NCBI GenBank assembly: GCA_965178635.1
Contig: CBCXVT010000021.1
Location: forward strand, 1 to 25,351
Origin: GCA-2733415 sp965178635
Lineage (GTDB): Bacteria > Bacteroidota > Bacteroidia > Flavobacteriales > Flavobacteriaceae
DNA length: 25,351 nt
Reading direction: 5' to 3'
The notes beneath the pieces were generated by a model. That model was not told the origin of the DNA. It saw only the letters and a program-made list of their open reading frames with translations, and did not search any database. Every line of letters starts with the position of its first letter. Positions within the stretch are counted from its first letter, which is position 1. A program made the position numbers and the translations under genes. Below are positions 14,866 to 22,588 of this stretch, piece by piece.

Positions 14866-16829
14866 GTGACCTCCTAAAAGTAGCCTTAATTGGTAATCCA
14901 AATACTGGTAAAACCAGTTTATTCAATACCTTAACAGGATTAAACCAAAAAGTTGGTAATTACCCAGGTATCACTGTTGATAAGAAAACAGGGAAGTGTC
15001 AATTATCAGAATCTATATCAGCAAGTATTATAGATTTACCCGGGACTTATAGTTTAAACGCGAGTTCCGAAGATGAAACTATAGCTGTTAACGTTCTTTC
15101 TGATAAAACAAATAATAACTATCCAGATATTGTAGTTGTCGTTGCTGAAGTTGAAAACTTAAAGCGTAATTTATTACTATATACACAAGTAAAGGATTTA
15201 GGTTTGCCTACCATCCTAGTAATTAACATGCAAGATGTCATGCATTCTAAAGGAATATCTATAGATATAGCTGCTTTAGAAAAAGAATTGCATACAACAA
15301 TTGTTTTGTTGAGTTCTAAGAAAAAAAGCGGTATTTCTGAACTGAAACAGGTTTTGATAAACTATAAATCACTTTCATTAAAATCATGTAAGCTAGCAGA
15401 TACGAGTGTTTTAAATAATTCTAATTTAAACGAGAAGCAAAAACAGCATAAGAAAACGGTTCAACGTTATCAGTTTATAAATCAAATTTTAGATAAATAT
15501 TATTCAGTTAAAATAACAAGATCTGAAGGTTTTAGAGCAAAATTAGATGCTATCATAACTCATAAAGTGTTTGGTTACTTAATATTTTTTGCTATACTTT
15601 TTGGTATTTTTCAAGCCTTATTTACATGGTCAGAATATCCAATGGATTTGATAGATAATGCATTTGCATTTTTATCAGATTGGACTAAGAGTAACTTACC
15701 AGATGGTGCGTTTACACGCTTAATTTCAGAAGGAATTATTCCAGGAATAGGAGGGATTGTTATATTCATACCACAAATAGCCTTTTTATTTCTGTTTCTA
15801 TCAATTTTAGAAGAGAGTGGCTATATGAGTCGCGTTGTATTTTTGATGGATAAAATCATGCGTAAATTTGGATTGAGTGGTAAAAGTGTGGTGCCATTAA
15901 TTTCTGGAACTGCGTGTGCCATTCCAGCAATTATGGCAGCCAGAAATATTGAAAACTGGAAAGAACGCTTAATTACTATTCTAGTAACACCATTTACAAC
16001 ATGTGCAGCAAGGTTGCCGGTTTATGCTATTATAATTAGTTTAGTAATTCCAAAAGGGAATGCAGTTTTAGGCCTAAATAACCATGCATTGGTATTAATG
16101 GCATTGTATATTTTAGGATTTGCAGCTGCAATTTTATCGGCCTATATTTTAAATAAGATTGTTAAAGTTAATTCAAAATCGTATTTCGTTATTGAAATGC
16201 CAAATTATAAATTACCATTATTTAAAAACGTCGCTTATAATGTATTAGATAAGACGAAAGCTTTTGTTTTTGGTGCTGGTAAAATAATTTTAGCTGTTTC
16301 AATATTGTTATGGGTATTGGCATCTTATGGTCCTGGAGAACAATTTGATAATGCAGAAAATCATATTAACACAGAATATGTACACTTGGATGATAATCTT
16401 TTAAATGCAAAAATTGCATCATATAAATTAGAACATTCATACATAGGTATCTTCGGAAAATTTATAGAACCTACTATTAAGCCTTTAGGATATGATTGGA
16501 AGATTGGTATAGCTTTAATTACATCTTTTGCTGCAAGAGAGGTGTTTGTAGGTACTTTAGCTACAATATACAGTGTAGGGTCTGATGATGAGTCCACATT
16601 AAAAGAAAAAATGAAAAAGGAAGTACATTCCGCAACATTAAAACCAGTATTTGATTTTCCTACTGGAATATCATTACTATTATTTTATGTATTTGCTATG
16701 CAATGTATGAGTACAGTAGCTATTGTAAAAAGAGAAACTAATGGTTGGAAATGGCCATTGATACAAATGTTTGGAATGACAATTTTTGCGTATCTTATAG
16801 CTATGTTAGTGTATCAAGTATTAAAATAG
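14862..16829 (+). CDS. feoB: FeoB ferrous iron transporter
   Basis: A 655-residue membrane protein with an N-terminal G domain and a transmembrane channel. The nucleotide motifs are complete: G1 GNPNTGKT at 11-18, the switch Thr in NYPGIT, G3 DLPG at 58-61 and G4 NMQD at 122-125. The channel carries the conserved Cys-containing gates in SGTACAIPAIMAARNI and in TPFTTCAARLPVY. It imports Fe(II) across the cytoplasmic membrane. At 655 residues it is somewhat shorter than enteric FeoB (about 770), within the range of the family. It is translationally coupled to feoA and followed after seven bases by a FeoB-associated Cys-rich peptide. Confidence 0.95.
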   Translation: MSDLLKVALIGNPNTGKTSLFNTLTGLNQKVGNYPGITVDKKTGKCQLSESISASIIDLPGTYSLNASSEDETIAVNVLSDKTNNNYPDIVVVVAEVENLKRNLLLYTQVKDLGLPTILVINMQDVMHSKGISIDIAALEKELHTTIVLLSSKKKSGISELKQVLINYKSLSLKSCKLADTSVLNNSNLNEKQKQHKKTVQRYQFINQILDKYYSVKITRSEGFRAKLDAIITHKVFGYLIFFAILFGIFQALFTWSEYPMDLIDNAFAFLSDWTKSNLPDGAFTRLISEGIIPGIGGIVIFIPQIAFLFLFLSILEESGYMSRVVFLMDKIMRKFGLSGKSVVPLISGTACAIPAIMAARNIENWKERLITILVTPFTTCAARLPVYAIIISLVIPKGNAVLGLNNHALVLMALYILGFAAAILSAYILNKIVKVNSKSYFVIEMPNYKLPLFKNVAYNVLDKTKAFVFGAGKIILAVSILLWVLASYGPGEQFDNAENHINTEYVHLDDNLLNAKIASYKLEHSYIGIFGKFIEPTIKPLGYDWKIGIALITSFAAREVFVGTLATIYSVGSDDESTLKEKMKKEVHSATLKPVFDFPTGISLLLFYVFAMQCMSTVAIVKRETNGWKWPLIQMFGMTIFAYLIAMLVYQVLK

Positions 16830-16836
16830 TTTTTTG

Positions 16837-16968
16837 ATGGAGTTGTTTCAGAACATATTAGTTGGTTTAACAGTAGGTCTAGCTCTGTTGTTTATTTACC
16901 GACGTTTTTTTAAAGCTACTACAGATTCTAAAAGGTCTTGTGGTCCAACAGATTGTGATTGTAAATAG
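16837..16968 (+). CDS. FeoB-associated Cys-rich membrane peptide
   Basis: A 43-residue ORF, ATG at 16837 and TAG at 16966-16968. It has one membrane helix (about 4-21), a basic patch (YRRFFK) and a Cys-rich tail, SCGPTDCDCK, with three Cys. It lies seven bases after the feoB stop and directly before the operon terminator. Small proteins with one helix and a short Cys motif are known immediately after feoB in many bacteria (FeoB-associated Cys-rich family). They are thought to assist FeoB, possibly by handling iron on the cytoplasmic side, but their function is not settled. Confidence 0.85.
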   Translation: MELFQNILVGLTVGLALLFIYRRFFKATTDSKRSCGPTDCDCK

Positions 16969-16984
16969 GGTGTAAATACATACA

Positions 16985-17021
16985 CAAAAGCTCCTTTATT
17001 AACTTAATAAAGGAGCTTTTG
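16985..17021. terminator. Bidirectional terminator after the feo cluster
   Basis: The arms CAAAAGCTCCTTTATTA (16985-17001) and TAATAAAGGAGCTTTTG (17005-17021) pair perfectly over 17 bases with a three-base loop. The T-rich right side (GTTTTAT) terminates the plus-strand feo transcript. The A-rich left side would give a weaker U tract for the minus-strand transcript ending at 17039. Confidence 0.85.
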
Positions 17022-17038
17022 TTTTATAAATAGCAATG

Positions 17039-17359
17039 TTATTCTAAATCTTCAAGCTCTTGTACTGCATCTTCATTAGATTTTTCTTGACGTTGTTCAA
17101 ACTTTTGGTCTTCTGCAATAGCATCTGAAACTAATACCGTTCTACAAATAGAAATTACAGCTCCAATTACAGCTATACCAATAATAATTTTGGGGAATAG
17201 GGGATTAGAATCTTCTTTTTTGTAAATTTTTAATAAGATGATACCGCAAAGAACAGTAATTAGAGCTGGAAAAATAGTTAAATTCCCTATTGGGAAAATT
17301 GTAAATGCAATTGTAATGATAATACCAATTATGGCAATGATTGATGTAAGTAATTTCAT
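17039..17359 (-). CDS. Small membrane protein with acidic tail
   Basis: I do not recognise a family. The 106-residue protein has three hydrophobic segments (about 3-24, 27-46 and 57-72) and a soluble, Glu/Gln-rich C-terminal tail of about 30 residues (EDQKFEQRQEKSNEDAV, then QELEDLE). It starts three bases after the end of the DUF3108 gene and is probably co-transcribed with it. This suggests a shared envelope role, but nothing in the sequence names one. Confidence 0.65.
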   Translation of the reverse strand: MKLLTSIIAIIGIIITIAFTIFPIGNLTIFPALITVLCGIILLKIYKKEDSNPLFPKIIIGIAVIGAVISICRTVLVSDAIAEDQKFEQRQEKSNEDAVQELEDLE

Positions 17360-17362
17360 ATG

Positions 17363-18148
17363 TTAAAATTTTAAATTTGTGGCTTTTGTTAATTTTAATT
17401 GTCCATTTCCAACTGGGATATTGAACTTAATTAAAACAGGAACTTTGTTTCTGTCAGCAGTTATATAGACTACATTATTTGCTTTTCCTTTTAATAGGTT
17501 ACCCTGTTTTAAAGAGATACCAATCTTATAACATTTTTTTTGCCCAAGAACTGTAGAAATAGTTTCAGTGCCTAAAAATGTTAATGTTGTTGACTTTGTT
17601 TTTCTATCAAATACGATATTAAAGTCTTTCTGATCACCAGATTTAGCGTTGGCAATAGGCAAATTTCTAATATAATAAAGAGTTGAAACAATATCTTTTG
17701 TATTTGGTGGAATTGAAAAATCGGCTTTTATTTCCCCCGATTGCCCTCTTACATAAGTTGCTTTAACATTAGTTCCTTTATAAATGTACTTTTCTTTTCT
17801 TATAGTTCCGTTTTCATTATTATCTCTTTTGTACAGTACAGGAGTTACAGTATGTGGTGTAACATAGGCTTCATATAAATCTCTAATTTTAAAAAAGCTG
17901 TCCCATTTTGTATAGGTATTTGCTGTACATTTCAAGTGTAAATAACTGTTTTTACTTGTTTTTACTGTTGCTACTTTCATATTAACTTCTGCGAAAGTTG
18001 TTAATACACCAGACATATTATATGATGCTTGGTAGCTTAAATGTTCACCTGACTTGAAGGATTTAGAACTTAGTTCTTGAGAATGACCTTTAATTGATAT
18101 AAAAGTAAAAGCAATTAGGACAAACAATTTATTTAATTGTTGAATCAT
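17363..18148 (-). CDS. DUF3108 domain periplasmic protein
   Basis: A 261-residue protein with a signal peptide (MIQQLNKLFVLIAF..., cleaved after GHSQ). The mature part matches DUF3108 as found in Bacteroidota: FKSGEHLSYQASYNMSG at the start, the central DLYEAYVTPHTVTPVLYKRDNNE region (about 94-116), and YYIRNLP before the C-terminal strands. These proteins are predicted periplasmic beta-rich proteins of unknown function, likely involved in envelope lipid or lipoprotein traffic. I chose ATG 18148 because it begins a normal signal peptide; a longer frame reaching 18190 adds 14 hydrophobic residues that do not fit. Confidence 0.8.
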   Translation of the reverse strand: MIQQLNKLFVLIAFTFISIKGHSQELSSKSFKSGEHLSYQASYNMSGVLTTFAEVNMKVATVKTSKNSYLHLKCTANTYTKWDSFFKIRDLYEAYVTPHTVTPVLYKRDNNENGTIRKEKYIYKGTNVKATYVRGQSGEIKADFSIPPNTKDIVSTLYYIRNLPIANAKSGDQKDFNIVFDRKTKSTTLTFLGTETISTVLGQKKCYKIGISLKQGNLLKGKANNVVYITADRNKVPVLIKFNIPVGNGQLKLTKATNLKF

Positions 18149-18223
18149 ATTATATATATATAAAGTGAGTAAAAATAACGGAATATTCATGATAATATTA
18201 TAATAAAAACTTAAATTTTGAAA

Positions 18224-18261
18224 TAAAAAAAAACCGGCTACTACATAAGTAATATCCGGTT
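18224..18261 (-). terminator. Terminator after the T9SS esterase gene
   Basis: On the minus strand AACCGG and CCGGTT close a stem that continues imperfectly inside (TATTAC with GTAGTA), followed by a run of T (the A run at plus 18224-18231). It lies 21 bases after the esterase stop and insulates the DUF3108 pair from it. Confidence 0.78.
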
Positions 18262-18281
18262 AATAGGAGTGAGGTCGTTTT

Positions 18282-19754
18282 TTACCTTTTCATAATTCGC
18301 TTTACAGCAACAGAATTGTCACTGTATGCTTTTACGATATACATACCACTTGCAAAATTTGAAATGTTAATTTGTTCTAAATCAGTAGTTGAGTTGATCA
18401 ACTCTTTTCCTAGTACTGAATAAATTGCAATTCTATCTAAAGGTGTTTTACTTGTAAAATGTAACATACCATTTGTTGGGTTTGGATAAACATTAAAGTT
18501 TAAATCATCTACATCTGCAACAGATAGTACTTCATATGTTATGGATTTTGTGACTTCATCCCAACTTTTAATATCATTTTCTATATATAGCTTTACATCA
18601 TAAGTACCGTTAGTAGCGTAAGTATGTGTAGGGTTTTGTAAATTACTTGTATTTCCATCTCCAAAATCCCACCACCAAGCTAAAGCACCGGTACTTGTAT
18701 CTGTAAATTCCACTGTAAGATCTGTTGGTGTATCTGTAAAATCTACATTTGGTTTGTGTTGCTGCCAAAGAAAATTAACTGACTTATCAAAAATGATATC
18801 CCAATAGGCATTAGGAGCACCTGGCCAATCACCGTTTCCAGTTCCGTAAAATTCATGATCTTCACCATCTACAAAATAAATTTCTTTATTTGTAAAGCCG
18901 TGACTGTCCAATTTTTCATTTACTTGTTTACTACCAAAAACCTCTGGCATTAATGGGTAACCAAAAGGATGCCCTGAATCATATGGTACCGTACCATCAG
19001 CTTTACCGTGTGCCATAAATACTGGAGTAGTGTCTGTTACTTCAACTAAATCAGGTGTTTGTACAGCACCCCATAATGAAATTACTGCTTCAGGTGTTCC
19101 ATTGTACATTGTATTATCACCAATATCTAAAGGACCTAAATCCGGAGTAGAGTATAAATTGAATAGACCATAATTTACAGAACCAGCATCAACTGGTTTC
19201 TCAGTGTCATTCATATAAATAGAGTGTAAAGCAATAAATGCACCTGCGCTACTACCTGCAAAATAGACTTTATCTGGGTCTACACCATATGTGGCTGCAT
19301 TTGCTCTCATATAGCGTATTGCTGACCTTCCATCTTGTATTGCCCTATACACTGCTCTAGTTCCTCTTAAATGTACATCAAACAATACATTAAATCCTTT
19401 TCTATAGTCTATAGTTACTGTTACATATCCTTTTTTTGCTAAATCTTCACAATATTTTACCATATCTTCATGGTTTCTATGACCGTTTAAAAAACCACCT
19501 GCATGAGCAAAAATCACAGCTGGTCTTTTGGTTTCAGAATCACCATCTGGAGTATAAATATCCATAACTAAATCTCTATTGTCAGTAGACCACTCATCAG
19601 TACTTACTGCCCAATTTGTTTTAAATGGTGCATTACCATATACAATATCAGATGTTTTTAAGGTATTTGTAAATAATGTTTCGGTATACCTATAATCTTG
19701 AGAAAATGTTATTGTAGTATAAAGTAATAAGCCTAGGAGTAATTTTTTTATCAT
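18282..19754 (-). CDS. T9SS-secreted esterase with PKD domain
   Basis: A 490-residue secreted protein in three parts. After a signal peptide (1-18) comes an alpha/beta-hydrolase domain (about 30-335) with the oxyanion HAGG at 84-87 and nucleophile Ser169 in GSSAG; a late GEDHEFYG supplies the likely catalytic His. Next is a PKD domain (about 335-415, with WWWDFGDGN and NPTHTY). The type IX secretion sorting domain follows (about 420-490, with NVYPNPTNGMLHF, GKELI, and FASGMYIVKAYS). It is predicted to be carried across the outer membrane and released or surface-bound. The domain resembles carboxylesterases/feruloyl-type enzymes; the substrate is unknown, though polysaccharide ester groups are plausible for a flavobacterium. 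Confidence 0.88.
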   Translation of the reverse strand: MIKKLLLGLLLYTTITFSQDYRYTETLFTNTLKTSDIVYGNAPFKTNWAVSTDEWSTDNRDLVMDIYTPDGDSETKRPAVIFAHAGGFLNGHRNHEDMVKYCEDLAKKGYVTVTIDYRKGFNVLFDVHLRGTRAVYRAIQDGRSAIRYMRANAATYGVDPDKVYFAGSSAGAFIALHSIYMNDTEKPVDAGSVNYGLFNLYSTPDLGPLDIGDNTMYNGTPEAVISLWGAVQTPDLVEVTDTTPVFMAHGKADGTVPYDSGHPFGYPLMPEVFGSKQVNEKLDSHGFTNKEIYFVDGEDHEFYGTGNGDWPGAPNAYWDIIFDKSVNFLWQQHKPNVDFTDTPTDLTVEFTDTSTGALAWWWDFGDGNTSNLQNPTHTYATNGTYDVKLYIENDIKSWDEVTKSITYEVLSVADVDDLNFNVYPNPTNGMLHFTSKTPLDRIAIYSVLGKELINSTTDLEQINISNFASGMYIVKAYSDNSVAVKRIMKR

Positions 19755-19796
19755 TTTAAATTGTTCTTATTAATAGGTTCTTAAAATATTAATATT

Positions 19797-19816
19797 CGTG
19801 AAATTTATTATTCACG
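19797..19816. repeat. Short inverted repeat upstream of the esterase gene
   Basis: CGTGAA (19797-19802) and TTCACG (19811-19816) flank an eight-base AT core, 43 bases upstream of the esterase start. It could be an operator or chance pairing. The remainder of 19755-19930 is AT-rich with nothing else I can support. Confidence 0.3.
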
Positions 19817-19930
19817 CATAGTAAATTCGTAAACAATTTAAAAAATTATTATTAAAATGTTAATTAATGAGTATTAAATACGGTAAACGGTAGTTTATGT
19901 AAGACGAATGTGTTATTATTTGTGGTGAAG

Positions 19931-20434
19931 TTAATTTAATGCTATTGATGCTTCATTCTGTTCTTTTATATATACAGGAGAAGTAGTAAACATGTGTTCA
20001 ACTTGGTTATCCCAATCTCTTGCAATATCAAAATAACTAGGGTTTGTTTCGGCCATAATTTCATTACAGTCGTGACAAGTGTGTTTGTAATCTAAAAAAT
20101 GATGAGCAAATTCATGAAATGCTACAACGTTTAAAATCTCTTTGTCAAATAATGCAGCCCAATTGATGACGATCTTATTAATATTGCCGTCATCATCTCT
20201 AAGAACTTTTCCTAATACTGTATTAAACTTACTTAAAGGTAATGTATCTACTATGGTGATACTTTCTAGTTGAAATAACTTTTCAGAATAATCAATATCA
20301 TATTGCTTACAATATTCAAAAAAACTATCTAATACTGGTTGAAGTCTACCATCAACATATACTTCTGTTTGTGCTTGTGCTTGTAAAGTTGTTGTAAACT
20401 GAAAGAAAACAATAATTAAGAGTACCTTTTTCAT
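19931..20434 (-). CDS. Secreted HExxH metallopeptidase-like protein
   Basis: A 167-residue protein with a signal peptide (MKKVLLIIVFFQFTTTLQAQ). The helix HEFAHHFLDYKH at 107-118 has a zinc-binding HExxH with a further His at 112 and another at 118. CHDC (120-123 counted from Cys120) and EIMAETNP follow at once. The pattern is close to small flavobacterial predicted zinc peptidases that carry HELGH...H and an IM turn, but the third-His spacing is one longer than the metzincin HExxHxxGxxH. The Cys pair may make a disulfide or take part in metal binding. Substrate unknown; a short predicted catalytic domain with no propeptide. Confidence 0.7.
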   Translation of the reverse strand: MKKVLLIIVFFQFTTTLQAQAQTEVYVDGRLQPVLDSFFEYCKQYDIDYSEKLFQLESITIVDTLPLSKFNTVLGKVLRDDDGNINKIVINWAALFDKEILNVVAFHEFAHHFLDYKHTCHDCNEIMAETNPSYFDIARDWDNQVEHMFTTSPVYIKEQNEASIALN

Positions 20435-20540
20435 AATATATAGTAGTGTTTGGGTAATCCAAAACTAACCAAAACTATGATTAAAAATATAAAATGTTGT
20501 TTTACAGCGGTTTATTGTTGTGAAACTATATAGGATTGAA

Positions 20541-21653
20541 TTATAGTTTATTACTGATTTGTTTAGGTAAAGCATCTTTGTGTAGTGTAACAGAAATAGC
20601 TTTTAGTTTGATAAATGCTGAACTGATGTATACATAACCGCCATAATTAACTCTATCTCCATCTGAGCCCCAAGAGTTCTTTGTCTTAAAGTACACTGTA
20701 TCATTTTGATCTTTTGCTAACCCTGTAATGTGCATTAAATGATCATCTGTAGTGTTGTAATTTTCAAATTCTTGTTGTCTATAATCTTGAGTGATGTTTT
20801 TCTCTTTTACAATAGAAGTCAAAGATTCTTTTATTGAATTTATATCATTTGGAATTATGGCTACACCATTTTTAGATGAGAATGTTTTCTCAGACACGTC
20901 TATATCTAATTCAACTGAATATCCTTTTTCTAATGCAGAAACTATTGCAGTTTCAAAATCATTTAAAGGAACGTTATACATGCTTCCGTTTGAAAAATTA
21001 TCAGGGATATTTAAAACAAAGCTTGTGTTAAATGGTTGGTGTGTAAACGAAGTTAATGTGATATAGTCACTTGGTTTAATCTTCACCATTTTCTGAAATG
21101 ATTTAGGCGTATAATCTTTTCCATTGTATTGAAAAGTTGACACATTTTTCCCTAAATAAATATCTAAAACTGCTTCAATAGACGATTTCCATCGCGGGCT
21201 TAATTGCCTAGCAGGGTTAGAAATATATACATCTAACATCCCTTTTAATACAGCAATTAGTTCAGAATGGTTATGTTTTGTAACATCATCATCCAATCCG
21301 TCAAATGCAGATTCTGGCACTAAACCATAATCTGAAACAGAATTTAAAACATCATGTGCCAAACCACCTTCACTAAATTGTGCTTTTCCTTGTCGCATGA
21401 CATAATTCCATGCTTTTTTTGGGTATGTATTTCTTACGGTGTACATTTCAGATAAATCAATGTTCTTACCAGTAATTCTTTTTATTTCACTTTCCAGAAA
21501 AGAAGATGTAGAAAAACTCCAACACGTTCCAGTATTTCCTTGACTTTTTACGTCAGAACATTCTAAATTAACAACATCTGTAAATTGATATTCTTGTGAA
21601 AACCCTATAAATGAACTTAATAGAATTGCTGAACTAATAATTAATTGACGCAT
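20541..21653 (-). CDS. Secreted C1 peptidase, PepC/bleomycin-hydrolase-like
   Basis: A 370-residue papain-family cysteine peptidase. The catalytic set is intact: Gln38 and Cys44 in KSQGNTGTCWSFSTSSFLES, His305 in DDHLMHITGL and Asn326 in KTKNSWGSDG. The features around RNTYPKKAWNYVMRQGK and SEGGLAHDV match aminopeptidase C/bleomycin hydrolase. Two differences stand out. It has a signal peptide (1-19, ending GFSQ), whereas classical PepC is cytosolic, and at 370 residues it is shorter than PepC (about 440-450). It probably works in the periplasm or outside as a peptide trimmer. It diverges from menB across 60 bases. Confidence 0.87.
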   Translation of the reverse strand: MRQLIISSAILLSSFIGFSQEYQFTDVVNLECSDVKSQGNTGTCWSFSTSSFLESEIKRITGKNIDLSEMYTVRNTYPKKAWNYVMRQGKAQFSEGGLAHDVLNSVSDYGLVPESAFDGLDDDVTKHNHSELIAVLKGMLDVYISNPARQLSPRWKSSIEAVLDIYLGKNVSTFQYNGKDYTPKSFQKMVKIKPSDYITLTSFTHQPFNTSFVLNIPDNFSNGSMYNVPLNDFETAIVSALEKGYSVELDIDVSEKTFSSKNGVAIIPNDINSIKESLTSIVKEKNITQDYRQQEFENYNTTDDHLMHITGLAKDQNDTVYFKTKNSWGSDGDRVNYGGYVYISSAFIKLKAISVTLHKDALPKQISNKL

Positions 21654-21713
21654 ATTGAATATTTTGTTGATTGTGAATTTAAAATCTGTTATTTTTACGC
21701 AAAATATAACATT
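21654..21713. promoter_or_regulatory. Divergent promoter region between peptidase and menB
   Basis: Only 60 bases separate the two start codons, so both promoters must be packed here or reach into the genes. On the plus strand TATTTTTA (21690-21697) resembles a -7 box, with TTG sequences about 20 bases upstream. The match is imperfect and I give it low weight. Confidence 0.35.
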
Positions 21714-22553
21714 ATGAGCGAAATTAATTGGAAAGTAGTTAAAGAGTTTAAAGATATTACGTATAAAAAATGTAATGGTGTTGCACGTATAGCGTTTAAT
21801 CGCCCAGATGTGCGTAACGCATTTAGACCAAATACAACTTCAGAATTAATTGAAGCTTTTTATGATGCTCAAGAAGATACATCTATAGGTGTTGTATTAT
21901 TATCAGCTGAAGGGCCATCTTCTAAAGATGGTGTGTACTCATTTTGTAGTGGAGGAGATCAAAAAGCACGTGGTCATCAAGGCTATGTTGGTCAAGACGG
22001 TCAACATCGTTTGAATATCCTTGAAGTTCAACGAATGATTCGTTTTATGCCAAAAGCTGTCATTTGCGTAGTGCCAGGTTGGGCTGTTGGAGGCGGACAC
22101 AGTTTACATGTTGTTTGTGATATGACTTTAGCGAGTAAAGAACATGCTATTTTTAAACAAACTGATGCAGATGTAACGAGTTTTGATGGTGGTTATGGAT
22201 CTGCATATTTAGCTAAAATGGTTGGCCAGAAAAAAGCAAGAGAAATATTTTTCTTAGGAAGAAATTACTCTGCTCAAGAAGCTTTTGAAATGGGAATGGT
22301 CAATGCGGTTGTTCCTCATGCTGAGTTAGAGGACACTGCTTATGAATGGGCTCAGGAAGTCTTAGGGAAATCGCCAACTTCAATAAAAATGTTGAAATTC
22401 TCAATGAACTTGACAGATGATGGTATGGTAGGACAGCAAGTATTTGCTGGTGAAGCAACACGTTTAGCATACATGACGGATGAAGCAAAAGAAGGAAGAG
22501 ATGCCTTTTTAGAAAAACGTAAGCCAAACTTTGAAAAAAAATGGTTACCATAA
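21714..22553 (+). CDS. menB: 1,4-dihydroxy-2-naphthoyl-CoA synthase
   Basis: A 279-residue crotonase-fold enzyme that closes the second naphthoquinone ring in menaquinone synthesis. Diagnostic stretches are SFCSGGDQKARG, the oxyanion helix GWAVGGGHSLHVVCD, and FKQTDADVTSFDGGYGSAYL, then FLGRNYSAQEA. The TDADVTSFD form has an Asp where the bicarbonate-dependent E. coli type has Gly, so this should be the bicarbonate-independent class. I chose ATG 21714 (MSEINWK). An upstream in-frame ATG at 21645 would overlap the divergent peptidase gene and add 23 non-conserved residues. It lies 35 bases before menA. Confidence 0.95.
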   Translation: MSEINWKVVKEFKDITYKKCNGVARIAFNRPDVRNAFRPNTTSELIEAFYDAQEDTSIGVVLLSAEGPSSKDGVYSFCSGGDQKARGHQGYVGQDGQHRLNILEVQRMIRFMPKAVICVVPGWAVGGGHSLHVVCDMTLASKEHAIFKQTDADVTSFDGGYGSAYLAKMVGQKKAREIFFLGRNYSAQEAFEMGMVNAVVPHAELEDTAYEWAQEVLGKSPTSIKMLKFSMNLTDDGMVGQQVFAGEATRLAYMTDEAKEGRDAFLEKRKPNFEKKWLP

Positions 22554-22588
22554 ACTTTAATGTTTTTTACAGAATCTAATATCAATTT

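Noticed and set aside
20435..20540. Tandem TAGTTTTG boxes on the minus strand upstream of the metallopeptidase-like gene
   Set aside because: They fit the -7 pattern but neither has a convincing -33 box at 19-21 bases, so they were not listed as promoters.
21645..21713. Longer menB start at 21645
   Set aside because: It would overlap the divergent peptidase start, and the added residues are not menB-like; MSEINWK at 21714 is the natural N-terminus.
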